DNA from: Eutreptiella sp. 'Long Island Sound 2002'
Lineage: Eukaryota; Euglenozoa; Euglenophyceae; Eutreptiales; Eutreptiaceae
DNA: 64,000 nucleotides
NCBI GenBank assembly: GCA_964036045.1
Contig: OZ038382.1
Coordinates: 38,766,090-38,830,089 of the forward strand
Direction: 5' to 3'
Shown here: piece by piece, positions 41,946-55,769 of the stretch
How the letters are laid out: each line of letters begins with the position of its first letter
Position numbering within the stretch: position 1 is the stretch's first letter
Notes under the pieces: generated by a model
Told to the model about the DNA's origin: nothing
What the model saw: only the letters and a program-made list of their open reading frames with translations
The model's database searches: none
Program-made: the position numbers and the translations under genes

Positions 41946-44900
41946 GCTGCAATAAGTTGACAGAAAGTCCCGAATTCAATTTTGAGATATTGTGTCGGCA
42001 AGTATCACCGCACTTCATTATGAAAGCACCTGGCTCTCACACCAAGCCATACCATACCATGCCAAGCCAAGCCAGCCATGCCTTGGCTTGACGAGACGAG
42101 GCGAGCGAGCGCGCGCGCGGGGGTGGCGGGGGGTGCAATGGCAGTGTGGGTGTGTGGTGGCAGTGGACAAGAGGCAAAATTTCAACGGGTAGGGCCAAAG
42201 GTGCCACTTTAAGAAAGCACGCGTACAGCCTAGCCAACCACCACGCAGCAACCTGAAAATCCAATAAATGTGGCGTACCAAAATGAAACTTTTTTGCAAA
42301 AATATGGAACATGCCCCTTCTAAATTGTCACCTAATGCCTTCCCCGAACCCTGAAGGGGGAGCTGCAATAATTTGACAGAAAGTCCCGAATTCAATTTTG
42401 AGATATTGTGTCGGCAAGTATCACCGCACTTCATTATGAAAGCACCTGGCTCTCACACCAAGCCATACCATACCATGCCAAGCCAAGCCAGCCATGCCTT
42501 GGCTTGACGAGACGAGGCGAGCGAGCGCGCGCGGGGGGGTGGCGGGGGGTGCAATGGCAGTGTGGGTGTGTGGTGGCACTGGACCAGAGCGAAAACTTCA
42601 ACGGGTATGGCCAAAGGTGCCACTTTACGAAAGCACGCGTACAGCCCAGCAACCACCATGCAGCAACCTGAAAATTCAATAAATGTCGCGTACCAAAATG
42701 AAACTTTGTTGCAAAAATATGGAACATGCCCCTTCTAAATTGTCGCCTAATGCCTTCTCGGAACCCTGAAGGGGGAGCTGCAATAATTTGACAGAAAGTC
42801 CCGAATTCAATTTTGAGATATTGTGTCGGCAAGTATCACCGCACTTCATTATGAAAGCACCTGGCTCTCGCACCAAGCCATACCATACCATACCATACCA
42901 TGCCAAGCCAAGCCAGCCATGCCTTGGCTTGACCAGACGACGCGAGCGAGCGCGCGCGCGGGGGTGGCGGGGGGTGCAATGGTAGTGTGGGTGTGTGGTG
43001 GCATTGGACCAAAGCGAAAACTTCAACGGGTAGGGCCAAAGGTGCCACTTTACGAAAGCACGCGTACAGCCTACCCAACCACCACGCAGCAACCTGAAAA
43101 TCCAATAAATGTGGCGTACCAAAATGAAACTTTTTTGCAAAAATATGGAACATGCCCCTTCTAACCTGTCGTCTAATGCTGTCCCGGAACCCTGAAGGGG
43201 GAGCTGCAATAACTAGACAGAAAGTCCCAAATTCAATTTTGAGATATTGTGTCGGCAAGTATCACCGCACTTCATTATGAAAGCACCTGGCTCTCGCACC
43301 AAGCCATACAATACCATACCATGCCATGCCAAGCCAGCCATGCCTTGGCTTGACGAGACGAGGCGAGCGAGCGCGCGCGCGGGTGGCGGGGGGTGCGATG
43401 GCACTGTGGGTGTGTGGTGGCAGTGGACCAGAGCAAAAACTTCAACGGGCAGGGCCAAAGGTTCCACTTTACGAAAGCACGCGTACAGCCTAGCCAACAA
43501 CCACACAGCATCCTGAAAATCCAATAAATGTGGCGTACCAAAACGAAACTTTTTTGCAAAAATATGGAACATACCCCTTCTAAATTGTCGCCTAATGCCT
43601 TCCCGGAAACCTGAAGGGGGAGCTGCAATAACTTGACAGAAAGTCCCGAATTCAATTTTGAGATATTGCGTCGGCAAGTATCACCGCACTTCATTATGAA
43701 AGCACCTGGCTCTCGCACCAAGCCATACAATACCATACCATGCAAAGCCAAGCCAGCCATGCCTTGGCTTGACGAGACGAGGCGAGCGAGCGCGCGCGCG
43801 GGGGTGGCGGGGGGTGCAATGGCAGTGTGGGTGTGTGGTGGCATTGGACCAAAGCGAAAACTTCAACGGGTAGGGCCAAATGTGCCACTTTACGAAAGCA
43901 CGCGTACAGCCTACCCAACCACCACGCAGCAGCCTGAAAATCCAATAAATGTGGCGTACCAAAATGAAACTTTTTTGCAAAAATATGGAACATGCCCCTT
44001 CTAAATTGTCGTCTAATGCTCTCCCGGAACCCTGAGGGGGGAGCTGCAATAACTTGACAGAAAGTACCAAATTCAATTTTGAGATATTGTGTCGGCAAGT
44101 ATCACCGCACTTCATTATGAAAGCACCTGGCTCTTGCACCAAGCCACACCATACCATACCATGCCATGCCAAGCCAGCCATGCCTTGGCTTGACGAGACG
44201 AGGCGAGCGAGCGCGCGCGCGGGGGTGGCGGGGGGTGCAATGGCAGTGTGGGTGTGCGATGGCAGTGGACCAGAGCAAAAACTTCAACGGGCAGGGCCAA
44301 AGGTGCCACTTTACGAAAGCACGCGTACAGCCTAGCCAACAACCACACAGCGACCTGAAAATCCATCAAATGTGGCGTACCAAAACGAAACTTTTTTGCA
44401 AAAATATGGAACATGCCCCTTCTAAATTGTCGCCTAATGCCTTCCCGGAACCCTGAAGGGGGAGCTGCAATAACTTGACAGAAAGTCCCGAATTCAATTT
44501 TGAGATATTGCGTCGGCAAGTATCACCGCACTTCATTATGAAAGCACCTGGCTCTCGCACCAAGCCATACAATACCATACCATGCAAAGCCAAGCCAGCC
44601 ATGCCTTGGCTTGACGAGACGAGGCGAGCGAGCGCGCGCGCGGGGGTGGCGGGGGGTGCAATGGCAGTGTGGGTTTGTGGTGGCATTGGACCAAAGCGAA
44701 AACTTCAACGGGTAGGGCCAAAGGTGCCAGTTTACGAAAGCACGCGTACAGCCTACCCAACCACCACGCAGCAACCTGAAAATCCAATAAATGTGGCGTA
44801 CCAAAACGAAACCTTTTTGCAAAAATATGGAACATGCCCCTTCTAAATTGTCGTCTAATGCTCTCCCGGAACCCTGAGGGGGGAGCTGCAATAATTTGAC

Positions 44901-47900
44901 AGAAAGTCCCAAATTCAATTTTGAGATATTGTGTCGGCAAGTATCACCGCACTTCATTATGAAAGCACCTGGCTCTCGCACCAAGCCACACCATACCATA
45001 CCATGCCATGCCAAGCCAGCCATGCCTTGGCTTGACGAGACGAGGCGAGCGAGCGCGCGCGCGGGTGGCGGGGGGTGCGATGGCAGTGTGGGTGTGTGTT
45101 GGCAGTGGACCAGAGCAAAAACTTCAACGGACAGGGCCAAAGGTGCCACTTTACGAAAGCACGCGTACAGCCTAGCCAACCACCACACAGCAACCTGAAA
45201 ATCCAATAAATGTGGCGTACCAAAACGAAACCTTTTTGCAAAAATATGGAACATGCCCCTTCTAAATTGTCGTCTAATGCTCTCCCGGAACCCTGAGGGG
45301 GGAGCTGCAATAATTTGACAGAAAGTCCCAAATTCAATTTTGAGATATTGTGTCGGCAAGTATCACCGCACTTCATTATGAAAGCACCTGGCTCTCGCAC
45401 CAAGCCACACCATACCATACCATGCCATGCCAAGCCAGCCATGCCTTGGCTTGACGAGACGAGGCGAGCGAGCGCGCGCGCGGGTGGCGGGGGGTGCGAT
45501 GGCAGTGTGGGTGTGTGTTGGCAGTGGACCAGAGCAAAAACTTCAACGGACAGGGCCAAAGGTGCCACTTTACGAAAGCACGCGTACAGCCTAGCCAACC
45601 ACCACACAGCAACCTGAAAATCCAATAAATGTGGCGTACCAAAACGAAACTTTTTTGCAAAAATATGGAACATGCCCCTTCTAAATTGTCGCCTGATGCC
45701 TTCCCAGAACCCTGAAGGGGGAGCTGCAATAACTTGACAGAAAGTCCCGAATTCAATTTTGAGATATTGCGTCGGCAAGTATCACCGCACTTCATTATGA
45801 AAGCAACTGGCTCTCGCACCAAGCCATACAATACCATACCATGCCAAGCCAAGCCAGCCATGCCTTGGCTTGACGAGACGAGGCGAGCGAGCGCGCGCGC
45901 CGGGGTGGCGGGGGGTGCAATGGCAGTGTGGGTGTGTGGTGGCACTGGACCAAAGCGAAAACTTCAACGGGTAGGGCCAAAGGTGCCACTTTACGAAAGC
46001 ACGCGTACAGCCTAGCCAACCACCACGCAGCAACCTGAAAATCCAATAAATGTGGCGTAGCAAAGCGAAACTTTTTTGCAAAAATATGAAACATGCCCCT
46101 TCTAAATTGTCGCCTAATGCCTTCCCGGAACCCTGAAGGGGGAGCTGCAATAACTTGACAGAAAGTCCCGAATTCAATTTTGAGATATTGTGTCGGCAAG
46201 TATCACCGCACTTCATTATGAAAGCACCTGGCTCTCGCACCAAGCCATACCATACCATACCATGCCAAGCCAAGCCAGCCATGCCTTGGCTTGACGAGAC
46301 GAGGCGAGCGAGCGCGCGCGTGGAGGTGGCGGGGGGTGCAATGGCAATGTGGGTGTGTGGTGGCAGTGGACCAGAGCGAAAACTCCAACGGGTAGGGCCA
46401 AAGGTGCCACTTTACGAAAGCACGCGTACAACCTACCCAACCACCACGCAGCAACCTGAAAATCCAATAAATGTGGCGTACGAAAACGAAACTTTTTTGC
46501 AAAAATATGGAACAGTCCCTCTCTAAATTGTCGTCTAATGCCCTCCCGGAACCCTGAAGGGGGAGCTGCAATAACTTGACAGAAAGTCCCAAATTCAATT
46601 TTGAGATATTGTGTCGGCAAGTATCACCGCACTTCATTATGAAAGCACCTGGCTCTCGCACCAAGCCACACCATACCATACCATGCCATGCCAAGGCAGC
46701 CATGCCTTGGCTTGACGAGACGAGGCGAGCGAGCGCGCGCGGGGGTGGCGGGGGGTGCGATGGCAGTGTGGGTGTGTGGTGGCAGTGGACCAGAGCAAAA
46801 ACTCCAACGGGCAGGGCCAAAGGTGCCACTTTACGAAAGCACGTGTACAGCCTAGCCAACCACCACGCAGCAACCTGAAAATCCAATAAATGTGGCGTAC
46901 CAAAACGAAACCTTTTTGCAAAAATATGGAACATGCCCCTGCTAAATTGTCGCCTAATGCCTTCCCGGAACCCTGAAGGGGGAGCTGCAATAACTTGACT
47001 GAAAGTCCCGAATTCAATTTTGAGATATCATGTCGGCAAGTATCACCGCACTTCATTATGAAAGCACCTGGCTCTCGCACCAAGCCATACCATACCATAC
47101 CATGCCAAGCCAAGCCAGCCATGCCTTGGCTTGACGAGACGAGGCGAGCGAGCGCGCGCGCGGGTGGCGGGGGGTGCAATGGCACTGTGGGTGTGTGGTG
47201 GCAGTGGACCAGAGCAGAAACTTCAACGGGTAGGGCCAAAGGTGCCACTTTACGAAAGCACGCGTACAGCCTAGCCAACCACCACACAGCAACCTGAAAA
47301 TCCAATAAATGTGGCGTACCAAAATGAAACTTTTTTGCAAAAATATGGAACATGCCCCTTCTAAATTGTCATCTAATGCCTTCCCGGAACCCTGAAGGGG
47401 GAGCTGCAATAACCTGACAGAAAGTCCCGAATTCAATTTTGAGATATTGTGTCGGCAAGTATCACCGCACTTCATTATGAAAGCACCTGGCTCTCGCACC
47501 AAGCCATACCATACCATACCATGCCAAGCCAAGCCAGCCATGCCTTGGCTCGACGAGACGGGGCGAGCGAGCGCGCGCGCGGGGGTGGCGGGGGGTGCAA
47601 TGGCAGTGTGGGTGTGTGGTGGCAGTGGACCAGAGCGAAAACTTCAACGGGTAGGGCCAAAGGTGCCACTTTACGAAAGCACGCGTACAGCCTAGCCAAC
47701 CACCACGCAGCAACCTGAAAATCCAATAAATGTGGCGTACCAAAATGAAACTTTTTTGCAAAAATATGGAACATGCCCCTTCTAAATTGTCATCTAATGC
47801 CTTCCCGGAACCCTGAAGGGGGAGCTGCAATAACCTGACAGAAAGTCCCAAATTCAATTTTGAGATATGGTGTCGGCAAGAATCACCCCACTTCATTATG

Positions 47901-50900
47901 AAAGCACCTGGCTCTCGCACCAAGCCATACCATACCATACCATGCCATGCCAAGCCAGCAATGCCTTGGCTTGACGAGACGAGGCGAGCGAGCGCGCGCG
48001 CGGGTGGCGGGGGGTGCAATGGCACTGTGGGTGTGTGGTGGCAGTGGACCATAGCGAAAACTTCAACGGGTAGGGCCAAAGGTGCCACTTTACGAAAGCA
48101 CGGGTACAGCCTAGCCAACCACCACGCAGCAACCTGAAAATCCAATAAATGTGGCGTAGCAAAGCGAAACTTTTTTGCAAAAATATGAAACATGCCCCTT
48201 CTAAATTGTCGCCTAATGCCTTCCCGGAACCCTGAAGGGGGAGCTGCAATAACTTGACAGAAAGTCCCGAATTCAATTTTGAGATATTGTGTCGGCAAGT
48301 ATCACCGCACTTCATTATGAAAGCACCTGGCTCTCGCACCAAGCCATACCATACCATACCATGCCAAGCCAAGCGGGCCATGCCTTGGCTTGATGAGACG
48401 AGGCGAGCGAGCGCGCGCGCGGGGGTGGCGGGGGGTGCAATGGCAATGTGGGTGTGTGGTGGCAGTGGACCAGAGCGAAAACTCCAACGGGTAGGGCCAA
48501 AGGTGCCACTTTACGAAAGCACGCGTACAACCTACCCAACCACCACGCAGCAACCTGAAAATCCAATAAATGTGGCGTACGAAAACGAAACTTTTTTGCA
48601 AAAATATGGAACAGTCCCCTTCTAAATTGTCATCTAATGCCCTCCCGAAACCCTGAAGGGGGAGCTGCAATAACTTGACAGAAAGTCCCAAATTCAATTT
48701 TGAGATATTGTGTCGGCAAGTATCACCGCACTGCATTATGAAAGCACCTGGCTCTCGCACCAAGCCACACCATACCATACCATGCCATGCCAAGGCAGCC
48801 ATGCCTTGGCTTGACGAGACGAGGCGAGCGAGCGCGCGCGCGGGTGGCGGGGGGTGCGATGGCAGTGTGGGTGTGTGGTGGCAGTGGACCAGAGCAAAAA
48901 CTTCAACGGGCAGGGCGAAAGGTGCCACTTTACGAAAGCACGTGTACAGCCTAGCCAACCACCACGCAGCAACCTGAAAATCCAATAAATGTGGCGTACC
49001 AAAACGAAACCTTTTTGCAAAAATATGGAACATGCCCGTTCTAAATTGTCGCCTAATGCCTTCCCGGAACCCGGAAGGGGGAGCTGCAATAACTTGATAG
49101 AACGTCCCGAATTCAATTTTGAGATATCATGTCGGCAAGTATCACCGCACTTCATTATGAAAGCACCTGGCTCTCGCACCAAGCCATACCATACCATACC
49201 ATGCCAAGCCAAGCCAGCCATGCCTTGGCTTGACGAGACGAGGCGAGCGAGCGCGCGCGCGGGTGGCGGGGGGTGCAATGGCACTGTGGGTGTGTGGTGG
49301 CAGTGGACCATAGCGAAAACTTCAACGGGTAGGGCCAAAGGTGCCACTTTACGAAAGCACGGGTACAGCCTAGCCAACCACCACACAGCAACCTGAAAAT
49401 CCAATAAATGTGGCGTACCAAAACGAAACTTTTTTGCCAAAATATGGAACATGCCCCTGCTAAATTGTCTCCTAATGCCTTCGCGGAACCCTGAAGGGGG
49501 AGCTGCAATAACTTGACAGAGAGTCCCGAATTCAAGTTTGAGATGTCATGTCGGCAAGTATCACCGCACTTCAATATGAAAGCACCTCGCTCTCGCACCA
49601 AGCCATACCATACCATACCATGCCAAGCCAAGCCAGCCATGCCTTGGCTTGACGAGACGAGGCGAGCGAGCGCGCGCGCGGGTGGCGAGGGGTGCAATGG
49701 CACTGTGGGTGTGTGGTGGCAGTGGACCAGAGCAAAAACTTCAACGGGTAGGGCCAAAGGTGCCACTTTACGAAAGCACGCGTACAGCCTAGCCAACCAC
49801 CACGCAGCAAGCTGAAAATCCAATAAATGTGGCGTACCAAAACGAGACTTTTTTGGAAAAATATGGAACATGCCCCTGCTAAATTGTCGCCTAATGCCTT
49901 CCCGGAACCCTGAAGGGGGAGCTGCAATAACTTGACAGAAAGTCCCGAATTCAATTTTGAGATATTGTGTCGGCAAGTATCACCGCACTTCATTATGAAA
50001 GCACCTGGCTGTCGCACCAAGCCATACCATACCATACCATGCCAAGCCAAGCCAGCCATGCCTTGGCTTGACGAGACGAGGCGAGCGAGCGCGCGCGCGG
50101 GGGTGGCGGGGGTGCAATGGCAGTGTGGGTGTGTGGTGGCAGTGGACCAGAGCGAAAACTTCAACGGGTAGGGCCAAAGGTGCCACTTTACGAAAGCACG
50201 CGTACAGCCTAGCCAACCACCACGCAGCAACCTGAAAATCCAATAAATGTGGCGTACCAAAACGAGACTTTTTTGGAAAAATATGGAACATGCCCCTGCT
50301 AAATTGTCGCCTAATGCCCTCCCGGAACCCTGAAGGGGGAGCTGCAATAACTTGACAGAAAGTCTCAAATTCAATTTTGAGATATTGTGTCGGCAAGTAT
50401 CACCGCACTTCATTATGAAAGCACCTGGCTCTCGCACCAAGCCACACCATACCATACCATGCCATGCCAAGCCAGCCATGCCTTGGCTTGACGAGACGAG
50501 GCGAGCGAGCGCGCGCGCGGGTGGCGGGGGGTGCGATGGCAGTGTGGGTGTGTGGTGGCAGTGGACCAGAGCAAAAACTTCAACGGGCAGGGCCAAAGGT
50601 GCCACTTTACGAAAGCACGCGTACAGCCTAGCCAACCACCACGCAGCAACCTGAAAATCCAATAAATGTGGCGTACCAAAACGAAACTTTTTTGCAAAAA
50701 TATGGAACATGCCCCTTCTAAATTGTCGCCTAATGCCTTCCCGGAACCCTGAAGGGGGAGCTGCAATAACTTGACAGAAAGTCCCGAATTCAATTTTGAG
50801 ATATCATGTCGGCAAGTATCACCGCACTTCATTATGAAAGCAGCTGGCTCTCCGACCAAGCCATACCATACCATACCATGCCAAGCCAAGCCAGCCATGC

Positions 50901-53900
50901 CTTGGCTTGACGAGACGAGGCGAGCGAGCGCGCGCGCGGGTGGCGGGGGGTGCAATGGCACTGTGGGTGTGTGGTGGCAGTGGACCAGAGCGAAAACTTC
51001 AGCGGGTAGGGCCAAAGGTGCCACTTTACGAAAGCACGCGTACAGCCTAGCCAACCACCACACAGCAACCTGAAAATCCAATAAATGTGGCGTACCAAAA
51101 TGAAACTTTTTTGCAAAAATATGGAACATGCTTCTTCTAAATTGTCGCCTAATGCCTTCCCGGAACCCTGAAGGGGGAGCTGCAATAACTTGACAGAAAG
51201 TCCCGAATTCAATTTTGAGATATTGTGTCGGCAAGTATCACCGCACTTCATTATGAAAGCACCTGGCTCTCACACCAAGCCATACCATACCATACCATGC
51301 CAAGCCAAGCCAGCCATGCCTTGGCTTGACGAGACGGGGCAAGGGAGCGCGCGCGCGGGGGTGGCGGGGGGTGCAATGGCAGTGTGGGTGTGTGGTCGCA
51401 GTGGACCAGAGCGAAAACTTCAACGGGTAGGGCCAAAGGTGCCACTTTACGAAAGCACGCGTACAGCCTAGCCAACCACCACGCAGCAACCTGAAAATCC
51501 AATAAATGTGGCGTACCAAAATGAAACTTTTTTGCAAAAATATGCAACATGCCCCTTCTAAATTGTCATCTAATGCCTTCCCGGAACCCTGAAGGGGGAG
51601 CTGCACTAACTTGACAGAAAGTCCCAAATTCAATTTTGAGATATGGTGTCGGCAAGAATCACCGCACTTCATTATGAAAGCACCTGGCTCTCGCACCAAG
51701 CCATACCATACCATACCATGCCATGCCAAGCCAGCAATGCCTTGGCTTGACGAGACGAGGCGAGCGAGCGCGCGCGCGGTTGGCGGGGGGTGCAATGGCA
51801 CTGTGGGTGTGTGGTGGCAGTGGACCAGAGCGAAAACTTCAACGGGTAGGGCCAAATGTGCCACTTTACGAAAGCACGCGTACAGCCTAGCCAACCACCA
51901 CGCAGCAACCTGAAAAACCAATAAATGTGGCGTACCAAAAAAAAGCTTTTTTGCAAAAATATGGAACATGCCCCTGCTAAATTGTCGCCTACTTCCTTCT
52001 CGGAACCCTGAAGGGGGAGCTGCAATAACTTGACAGAAAGTCCAGACTTCAATTTCGAGATATTGTGTCGGCAAGGATCACCGCACTTCATTATGAAAGC
52101 ACCTGGCTCTCACACCAAGCCATACCATACCATGCCAAGCCAAGCCAGCCATGCCTTGGCTTGACGAGACGAGGCGAGCGAGCGCGCGCGCGGCGGTGGC
52201 GGGGGGTGCAATGGCAGTGTGGGTGTGTGGTGGCAGTGGACCAGAGCGAAGACTTCAACGGGTAGGGCCAAGGGTGCCACTTTACGAAAGCACGCGTACA
52301 GCCTAGCCAACCACCACGCAGCAAGCTGAAAATCCAATAAATGTGGCGTACCAAAACGAGACTTTTTTGGAAAAATATGGAACATGCCCCTGCTAAATTG
52401 TCGCCTAATGCCTTCCCGGAACCCTGAAGGGGGAGCTGCAATAATTTGACAGAAAGTCCCGAATTCAATTTTGAGATATTGTGTCGGCAAGTATCACCGC
52501 ACTTCATTATGAAAGCACCTGGCTGTCGCACCAAGCCATACCATACCATACCATGCCAAGCCAAGCCAGCCATGCCTTGGCTTGACGAGACAAGGCGAGC
52601 GAGCGCGCGCGCGGGGGTGGCGGGGGTGCAATGGCAGTGTGGGTGTGTGGTGGCAGTGGACCAGAGCGAAAACTTCAACGGGTAGGGCCAAAGGTGCCAC
52701 TTTACGAAAACACGCGTACAGCCTAGCCAACCACCACGCAGCAACCTGAAAATCCAATAAATGTGGCGTACGAAAACGAAACTTTTTTGCAAAAATATGA
52801 AACATGCCCCTTCTAAATTGTCGTCTAATGCCCTCCCGGAACCCTGAAGGGGGAGCTGCAATAACTTGACAGAAAGTCTCAAATTCAATTTTGAGATATT
52901 GTGTCGGCAAGTATCACCGCACTTCATTATGAAAGCACCTGGCTCTCGCACCAAGCCACACCATACCATACCATGCCATGCCAAGCCAGCCATGCCTTGG
53001 CTTGACGAGACGAGGCGAGCGAGCGCGCGCGCGGGTGGCGGGGGGTGCGATGGCAGTGTGGGTGTGTGGTGGCAGTGGACCAGAGCAAAAACTTCAACGG
53101 GCAGGGCCAAAGGTGCCACTTTACGAAAGCACGCGTACAGCCTAGCCAACCACCACGCAGCAACCTGAAAATCCAATAAATGTGGCGTACCGAAACGAAA
53201 CTTTTTTGCAAAAATATGGAACATGCCCCTTCTAAATTGTCGCCTAATGCCTTCCCGGAACCCTGAAGGGGGAGCTGCAATAACTTGACAGAAAGTCCCG
53301 AATTCAATTTTGAGATATCATGTCGGCAAGTATCACCGCACTTCATTATGAAAGCACCTGGCTCTCGCACCAAGCCATACCATACCATACCATGCCAAGC
53401 CAAGCCAGCCATGCCTTGGCTTGACGAGACGAGGCGAGCGAGCGCGCGCGCGGGTGGCGGGGGGTGCAATGGCACTGTGGGTGTGTGGTGGCAGTGGACC
53501 CGAGCGAAAACTTCAGCGGGTAGGGCCAAAGGTGCCAATTTACGAAAGCACGCGTACAGCCTAGCCAACCACCACACAGCAACCTGAAAATCCAATAAAT
53601 GTGGCGTACCAAAATGAAACTTTTTTGCAAAAATATGGAACATGCCCTTTCTAAATTGTCGCCTAATGCCTTCCCGGAACCCTGAAGGGGGAGCTGCAAT
53701 AACTTGACAGAAAGTCCCAAATTCAATTTTGAGATATTGTGTCGGCAAGTATCACCGCACTTCATTATGAAAGCACCTGGCTCTCGCACAAAGCCATACC
53801 ATACCGTACCATGCCAAGCCAAGCCAGCCATGCCTTGGCTTGACGAGACGGGGCAAGGGAGCGCGCGCGCGGGGGTGGCGGGGGGTGCAATGGCAGTGTG

Positions 53901-54965
53901 GGTGTGTGGTGGCAGTGGACCAGAGCGAAAACTTCAACGGGTAGGGCCAAAGGTGCCACTTTACGAAAGCACGCGTACAGCCTAGCCAACCACCACGCAG
54001 CAACCTGAAAATCCAATAAATGTGGCGTACCAAAATGAAACTTTTTTGCAAAAATATGGAACATGCCCCTTCTAAATTGTCGTCTAATGCCTTCCCGGAA
54101 CCCTGAAGGGGGAGCTGCACTAACTTGACAGAAAGTCCCAAATTCAATTTTGAGATATGGTGTCGGCAAGAATCACCGCACTTCATTATGAAAGCACCTG
54201 GCTCTCGCACCAAGCCATACCATACCATACCATGCCATGCCAAGCCAGCAATGCCTTGGCTTGACGAGACGAGGCGAGCGAGCGCGCGCGCGGGTGGCGG
54301 GGGGTGCAATGGCACTGTGGGTGTGTGGTGGCAGTGGACCAGAGCGAAAACTTCAACGGGTTGGGCCAAATGTGCCACTTTACGAAAGCACGCGTACAGC
54401 CTAGCCAACCACCATGCAGCAACCTGAAAATCCAATAAATGTGGCGTACCAAAAAAAAACTTTTTTGCAAAAATATGGGACATGCCCCTTCTAAATTGTC
54501 GCCTAATGCCTTCCCGGAGGCCTGAAGGGGGAGCTGCAATAACCTGACAGAAAGTCCCAACTTCAATTTTGAGATATGGTGTCGGCAAGAATCACCGCAC
54601 TTCATTATGAAAGCACCTGGCTCTCGCACCAAGCCATACCATACCATACCATGCCATGCCAAGCCAGCAATGCCTTGGCTTGACGAGACGAGGCGAGCGA
54701 GCGCGCGCGCGGGTGGCGGGGGGTGCAATGGCACTGTGGGTGTGTGGTGGCATTAGACCAGAGCGAAAACTTCAACGGGTAAGGCCAAAGGTGCCACTTT
54801 ACGAAAGCACGCGTACAGCCTAGCCAACCAACACGCAGCAACCTGAAAATCCAATAAATGTGGCGTACCAAAACGAAACTTTTTTGCAAAAATATGGAAC
54901 ATGCCCCTGCTAAATTGTCTCCTAATGCCTTCGCGGAACCTTGAAGGGGGAGCTGCAATAACTTG
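41946..54965 (+). repeat. Satellite array, 31 tandem units of about 420 bp
   Basis: Units begin at CTGCAATAA at about 41946, 42363, 42778, 43203 and so on every 415-425 bp to 54952. That gives 31 complete units plus the first 14 bases of another. Each unit has a variable CCATA run, an inverted repeat CAAGCCAAG...CTTGGCTTG, a (GC)n/(GA)n purine-rich segment and a G-rich stretch. Units form families that repeat as blocks: dimers near 42.8-44.9 kb, a five-unit block repeated at 46.0-50.2 kb, and a six-unit block repeated at 49.9-54.5 kb. Centromeric or subtelomeric location is possible but not shown. Confidence 0.97.
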
Positions 54966-55684
54966 AGTAAGAAAAAGTCACTGCCATGTCTTTCTTGGAG
55001 GGCTTGATCCAGGCTAAGCCCCCCTTAAAACCCTTTGTTGATGCTGAGACAAACTTAAGTGTTTTTATCTCTCTTTTGTAGCCTAAAGTACACTTTCTCA
55101 AAGTAACTAGGGTTGTGACCCTAGCCCCCCCCATGAAGTTCACCCCTACCACTCAACTGAGCGGAGGTACCTTCCTTCATGGAGGTCATACCAAAAGAAA
55201 TCAGGCATTCCATGCTTGTAGGCCTTGGAGGTTAAGCCTAAGTGGTCTCCCACCCCAAGACTCCTATACTCAATTGATTCTACCACTTATTGTGGTCCTA
55301 CTTTGTAACTGTTTCTGAATTCAGTTGCTTGGCCAAGTCATTTTCTGTGTGGTCCTGACATCTATGCCCCTCAGTCCTAACCAGCACCATTTCACCCAAA
55401 AGAGTGCACATGAAGTGCCTATTGCAACCTCTGAGGCTAGAGTCTGACCAATTTTCATATAAAACCTTTTGCTTTACCCATTTGTGATTGAATCTATGTA
55501 CATATACCTGCTTTGTCTATCTGCAGCCCTTCTGTGTTACACTGGATTCCAAAACCAATCATTGATTTCATTGATTCGATCCATATTCAGTCCTTGCTCT
55601 ACTTGCTGCTTTGGTTTGGGGTTTTCCACTACAAAACCAACTTGCAGGAATACATCAAAAGACCTAGGGCATAATTCAAGGACA
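54966..55684 (+). repeat. Probable 5' LTR (part) of the chromovirus
   Basis: Begins where the satellite stops and ends just before TCTTTC and the primer-binding site. Contains a TATA box at 55455-55465 about 230 bp from its right end, as in an LTR with U3-R-U5. The matching 3' LTR cannot be confirmed: the first 550 bases of the candidate at the right end show no similarity to this part. They may be different portions of a long LTR, or the satellite may have removed the 5' portion. Confidence 0.45.
55455..55465 (+). promoter_or_regulatory. TATA box in the LTR
   Basis: CATATAAAACC in AT-rich surroundings; a transcription start about 30 bp downstream would leave a U5 of roughly 200 bp before the primer-binding site. 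Inferred from sequence and position only. Confidence 0.4.
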
Positions 55685-55690
55685 TCTTTC

Positions 55691-55702
55691 TGGTAGCAGA
55701 GG
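55691..55702 (+). promoter_or_regulatory. Primer-binding site of the chromovirus
   Basis: TGGTAGCAGAGG, complementary to the common eukaryotic initiator-Met tRNA 3' end, which primes minus-strand DNA in many Ty3/gypsy elements. The same TTTCTGGTAGCAGAGGCAG occurs in the minus-strand gag element at about 38683-38701. Confidence 0.75.
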
Positions 55703-55769
55703 CAGTCCCTTGAGACCTTTTGAACCGACCCTGAGAAGTGCAGAACAAAAGCTCAACATCAAGTCCATA

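Noticed and set aside
41946-54965. Many 100-380 codon frames in the satellite as genes
   Set aside because: They recur in every unit, overlap in several frames on both strands and resemble no protein.
41946-54965. CRISPR array
   Set aside because: Units are 420 bp and homogeneous throughout, without short repeats and unique spacers.
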